A DNA stretch of 64,000 nt, taken from Cordia subcordata. Its lineage: Eukaryota > Streptophyta > Magnoliopsida > Boraginales > Cordiaceae. The stretch lies in the NCBI GenBank assembly GCA_028554755.1, contig JAPTOF010000014.1, forward strand, positions 5,828,001-5,892,000, in the 5' to 3' direction. The notes beneath the pieces are model-generated. The model saw nothing but the letters and a program-made list of their open reading frames with translations. It was not told the DNA's origin and made no database searches. The position numbers were made by a program, and so were the translations under genes. Positions 59,821-64,000 of this stretch are shown here, one piece after another (position 1 is the stretch's first letter; each line of letters opens with the position of its first letter).

Positions 59821-60480
59821 TTGTTTTTCAATTCCAAAATTATTGATGAATGTGTTTTATCCAATGGTTTATACCAATTATGTTTATTCCTAGGAAGTTC
59901 TCGTGACTCTTTTCATACAAAAAAGTTTGCTTCTAAAAAGAGTTTAAGTAAAGAAATTTTTTCCTTGCTATGGTATAAAAGGTTAGGTCATATTTCTAGG
60001 GAAAGAGTTGAAAAACTCTTTAACAGTGAGATTTTACCTTCTCTAAATTTTTTGATGATCTTGAAACTTATATTGGGTACATAAAGGGTAAGCACAATAA
60101 AGTTAAAAGAAATATGCTACCCGCAGTTTTGCCTTTAGAAGTGATAAACATAGATACTACTGGACCTTATTCTATTATATTGTGTGGTAATCAATGTTTT
60201 GTTACATTCATTGATGATTTTTCTCGTTATAGATACATCTATTTAATTAAAGAGAAATCTGATGCTATTGAGAAATTTAAAATTTTTAAGCCAAAGGTAC
60301 AAAAACAACTTGGGAAGGTTATCAAAATTGTTGGATCTCACGAAAGAGGTGAGTACTATAGTGGGCTTGGATCTCCGAACAACATATAGGGTCGTTCACC
60401 AAGTACTTATAGAATTATGGAATTATTGCCCAGTATACTATGTCTAGTATCCCTGAGTAAAATAGTATGATTGAAAGGTG
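59821..60480 (+). pseudogene. Copia pre-integrase and integrase, broken
   Basis: 59821-60084 encodes LSKEIFSLLWYKRLGHISRE, the GAG-pre-integrase HHCC zinc site with WYKRLGHIS. 60114-60389 encodes INIDTTGPYSI (first catalytic Asp) and CFVTFIDDFSRYRYIYLIKE (second Asp region), then HERGEYYSG in place of the RGGEY box with the catalytic Glu. The frame then breaks. Confidence 0.88.
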
Positions 60481-61019
60481 AAAATGCACCTTTACGGATA
60501 TGAGAAGAAGCATGATGAGTGTTACTGACCTACTGGAGTACCTTGGCAGTGATGCCATTAAAATGACTTGTTAAATACTTAACCATGTTCCCAACAAGTT
60601 TGTCCCTAAGGCTCAATTTTGAATTTTGGTTAGGGTGAAAATTCAGTGTGACCGATTTTTAAGTTGGGGGTTGTCCTAATTAGGTAATGATTTCAGCTAA
60701 GAAAACCACTGATCCTAAGACTATTCGTTGTTTCATTAGGTATTTGGCTCATTTTAAATGATATAGGTTTTACTCTCCTACATATGTTTATAAGATTGTC
60801 AAATCTCAAATGCCAAATTTTTAGAATAGGATGTTGGTAATGTTGTTTGTCCTCAACCTACTACTGAGGATAATGATAGAGAAATTGTCTCATTTCCACT
60901 ACTAATAAGTAGTCAAGCTGGTACTATACTCATATTGAGAGACAAGATATTAGTGGGTACCCTATAATAGATGATGATGCTACAGCTAATGACAATCTAC
61001 ATGTTGAGATTTCACAACC

Positions 61020-62530
61020 TTATGAGATTAATGATGCACAGCATTTAAAAAGGTCTATTAGAGAAAAAAGGCATTTCATCTATAATTATTATCTCATTTA
61101 CTTAAATGCTATGACAGATAAGATACAACCTATGATGAAAATGAATTTGGGAACTTGTTGATCTTCTTAAAGGAGATAATCTTATTGGTTGCAAATTGGT
61201 CTTCAAGACCAAGAGAGTTCCCTTGGAGAAGATTAAGAGGCCAAAGGTGAGATTAGTTACAAAAGGCTTTACCGGAAGAAAAGGTATAGATTACAATGAA
61301 ATCTTTTTCACATGTTTCTATAAAATATTCTTTGAGCTATTAATGGCTCCTATGGATGTGAAAATAGTTTTTCTCAAAAGTGATATATATCTATAAGTCT
61401 ACACGAAATAGCCTGAGGGTTTATTATTACTGGTAAGGATAACATGGCTTGTAGATTTAGAAAATCCATTTATGGTTTTGAATTAGGCCTCAAGGTAATG
61501 AAAATTTGAAGTTTGATGAAATGGTAACTTATTATTTTGAGGAAAATAGAGTTGATCCATGTATATACTTTAAGATCAGTGGGAGTAAATTTGTCTTTCT
61601 AAAATTGCATGTTGATGGTATTTTGCTAGTTATATATGACTTGGGTATGCTCCATGAGACTAAACAATATTTTACTTAAGGCTTTCGATATGAAAGATCT
61701 TGAGGATGCTTCTTTTGTTCTTGGTACTAAGTTTTGTTGAAATAGGTCTCTTGGAATTTTTTAATCTTTTACGAAAATCTTACATTGATTGAGTTTTCAA
61801 AACTCTTTTAGTGTGAAGGATTATAAGTCTTGTGTGCATTTGTTGTAAAAGGTGATAAACTCAAATTTGAAGCAATATCCTCAAAATGATATAGAGAGGG
61901 ATTCTATGAAAGATATACCCTGTGCTAGGGTTGTTGAGAGCCTATTGTATGATCTAGTATGCACTACACTTGATATCACTTTTACAGTAAGAGTTTTGGT
62001 TGATAATAAATCCTGGAATGGATTATTGGGTTGTTGCTAATTAGGTAATAAAATATCTACAAAAGACCAAAAATTATACGCTTGTTTGCTATAAGGTTGA
62101 TTATCTAAAGTTGGTTGGATATTCTACCTTTGACTATGTTGGACGCTCAGATGATTGAAAATCTACTTTTGGGTATATTTTTGTGTTAGCTAGAGGGGCT
62201 GTGTCTTGGAAGAGTGCAAAAAAACAGCTTAATGCCACTTCAGCTATGCAAATTTGTGGCTTGTTATGATGCCTCATCTCCTACTATATGTTTTAAGAAT
62301 ATGATATCTAGTTTTGAGAATTATAAATTCAGTTACTAGATCTATTAAGATCTGTTGTGATAATAAAGTTGTTGTTCTATTCTCAAAGAATAATGAGAAA
62401 ATTGAAGCTTGAAAGCATATAGATATCAAGTTCTTGGTAGTCAAAGACTTTGTGAAAAATGATGGCATTTATATAGAACGAATTGCTAGTGATGACGTAT
62501 TAATTGACTCTTTGTCCAAGGGTATTTGAC
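61020..62530 (+). pseudogene. Copia reverse transcriptase and RNase H, broken
   Basis: 61170-61396 encodes LIGCKLVFKTKRVPLEKIKR and RLVTKGFTGRKGIDYNEIF, the conserved RT start. About 61600-61660 should hold YVDD, but reads LHVDGILLVIYD with the second Asp replaced. 61852-62040 has CARVVESLLYDLVCTTLDIT. 62100-62530 has LVGYSTFDYVGRSDD, TFGYIFVLARGAVSWKSAKK and, near the end, ERIASDDVLIDSLSKGI, the RNase H end. Several frameshifts and stops are present. Confidence 0.85.
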
Positions 62531-62739
62531 TTGTGATTTTTGTGAAACAAGTTAGAAATATGAGTATTTTACAATCTTTTGATGTTATTGTCAAGTGGAA
62601 TCTTTATATCATCATGTACTGTTGGATGTTCTCATTTTTTTTTTATGTTTTGTTTCGCACATTAGTGCATTCGTACAATAGCATGTTGTTTTATGGTTTA
62701 CAACATAATTGTATATTGTGATTACTCATATTCATGTTT

Positions 62740-62960
62740 TGTTGAGGATTTTATGTTTGGTGTCCATTGAGATAAGATCCTCTATTGAGTTTAATATCTC
62801 CTTAAGGACACATTTTGGTTGAAGATATGTATTCTTACCTCTGGCATGTTGATCGCCATTTTGTGAGGTTAAGAATAATCTATCCTCTGGCCTATTGAAT
62901 GCCGTTTTATGAGGATATGTTTCCTTTCCTCTAGCATATTGAACACTATTTTGTGAGGGT
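62740..62960 (+). repeat. Three tandem units of about 50-60 bp before the 3' LTR
   Basis: The phrase ttacctctggcatgttgat followed by cgccattttgtgagg recurs three times (about 62836, 62884, 62930). Short tandem repeats in the region between pol and the 3' LTR are common in copia elements. Confidence 0.75.
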
Positions 62961-63332
62961 AAGAGTAATAGATTTCTCTTGCTTTAAATGCCAATATTAG
63001 AGAAATTATGTAGAGGACTCACAAAGAAATAGCACATTTTAATCACATATTGGTATTAGATTCTTGCTATGTTGCCATATGTTTGGTTTAGGATGATAAA
63101 GTTGGATAACATTTGTGACCATGGAAAGTCTTGTGTCAATATGGAACACTATGACTGCCATGATTCAGTGTTTGACAATCTTGTTGGTTCGAATATGCGC
63201 TTAAGGTGTAATCTTGTGAATCAGAATATTTTAAAATTGTAGCCACGTTCTGTTTCCTATTTAGCCAATAAATATTTTTCTTAAAATTTTTTGAAAATAA
63301 ATAAAACAATTAAAGTTGCGCAAGTGGGAGAC

Positions 63333-63765
63333 TGTTGGAAAATTTCTCTTTAAAGTGAGCTACAGTTAATTATTATTCGTTTTATGAAATAAGCTGAATA
63401 TCTGATTTACAAGTTGGGCTTTGTGATCATATTGGTTTTAGCTCACCTCATAAATCCATACGGTTCTTTTGTGCGTAGGCCCATATATTCTGATAAATCC
63501 TTTTATAGGTAGGACTGTCATAATTTATTATAAATAAAGCTAGGTCCCCTCTCCTAATTTTAACCCAACAGTTGTTCCCATAAGCAACTATTAATATTGA
63601 GTAGAGCAGGGAAAGAAAGTTCTAAGCCTAGACTGAGTGATAGTTATTTCTTTAATAATAATTTTTTAACAATAATGACTCAAACAAGTACGTGCTTCTG
63701 CTATCAATTATGTCTTTGAATTTTATATTGTAAATTCACGTATACGATCCTATATTGCGCTTACA
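63333..63765 (+). repeat. 3' LTR of the + strand copia element
   Basis: 433 bp, TGTTGGAAAATTTC to TTGCGCTTACA, preceded directly by the purine run gcaagtgggagac. Confidence 0.9.
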
Positions 63766-64000
63766 TCCTAAACATTCATGTGTGGGTAAAAATATATCAG
63801 ACATCAATTTTAATTTTTTTTAGAAATTTCTCCCACTTTCAACCTTTTTTAGGATTTGAATGTTGTCAATGATCTTGATCATATCATTCAAATTTTAATG
63901 GCTGTGATGATCCTCTTATATCAATAAGAGAGAATTGTTGATATGAGAGGATTCTAATCTGTATGATCGGGAATAATGCTTGCATTACTTGATGGATGGG
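63766..64000. repeat. Block A' part 4, duplicate of 6530-6780 (right half of the split MITE)
   Basis: Continues the MITE interrupted at 56802, including its right arm (about 63905-63960: tatcaataagagagaattgt, then gatatgagagg) and the flanking gggaataatgcttgcattac. The window ends inside this block. Confidence 0.85.

Larger units (their letters stand above)
56803..63765 (+). mobile_element. Degenerate full-length Ty1/copia retrotransposon
   Basis: LTRs at 56803-57230 and 63333-63765 (TGTTGGAAAATTTC to GCGCTTACA) flank copia coding remnants on the + strand. A primer site follows the 5' LTR, and a purine run (gcaagtgggagac) precedes the 3' LTR. Flanks tcttg and tccta are an eroded 5-bp duplication; block A has ttctg and no insert. 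It sits inside the MITE of block A'. Its many stops show it is inactive. Confidence 0.93.

Overview
The window is nuclear DNA of a eudicot flowering plant. It is AT-rich, its only intact gene has GT-AG introns and encodes a plant-specific mechanosensitive channel, and most of the rest is plant transposons (Ty1/copia, Ty3/gypsy, CACTA, Helitron, Tourist-like MITEs). I could not fix the species from the sequence. I found no tRNA, rRNA or CRISPR array, and no bacterial-style operons.

Gene content. The one gene that reads as complete is an MSL10-type MscS-like channel on the + strand: five exons, 8139-14874, 778 residues. Its 3.4 kb third intron is swollen by inserted DNA. A second copy lies on the - strand (17411-21964). 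Its exons 1-4 are open and correctly spliced, but a 2-base deletion in exon 4, a stop just inside exon 5 and a MITE that cuts exon 5 destroy the C-terminus. A 1.84 kb non-autonomous LTR element (22394-24229, TSD CAAAG) separates it from its promoter. A third copy (24985-25572, - strand) is only the 5' part of exon 1. Copies 2 and 3 with their upstream DNA form an inverted duplication of the copy-1 locus.

Layout. 1-6790 (block A) is intergenic repeat DNA with a Tourist-like MITE (TSD TTA), a 1.27 kb solo LTR (TSD CTATT) and a gene remnant of unknown family. 6790-14874 is the copy-1 locus. 14996-17400 holds an LTR end and a broken copia gag. 17411-27130 holds the inverted MSL copies. 27420-29690 is a twofold 1.2 kb tandem repeat. 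30127-37070 or beyond is a probable decayed Helitron on the - strand, with an RPA-like protein and a PIF1-type helicase split by a nested, internally deleted gypsy element (33519-36661). 41164-64000 (block A') is a second copy of block A opened by three insertions: a 4.4 kb CACTA element (43418-47790), a 6.2 kb copia element on the - strand (50004-56214) and a 7.0 kb copia element on the + strand (56803-63765). Blocks A and A' give each other's empty sites, so many insertion boundaries can be read directly.

Function. The only well supported cellular function is a plasma-membrane-type mechanosensitive anion channel. Everything else is mobile DNA or its debris. I see no convincing new multi-gene system. 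The points most worth following are a possible poison exon in MSL intron 4, the open but C-terminally truncated second MSL copy, and the helicase-plus-RPA Helitron.
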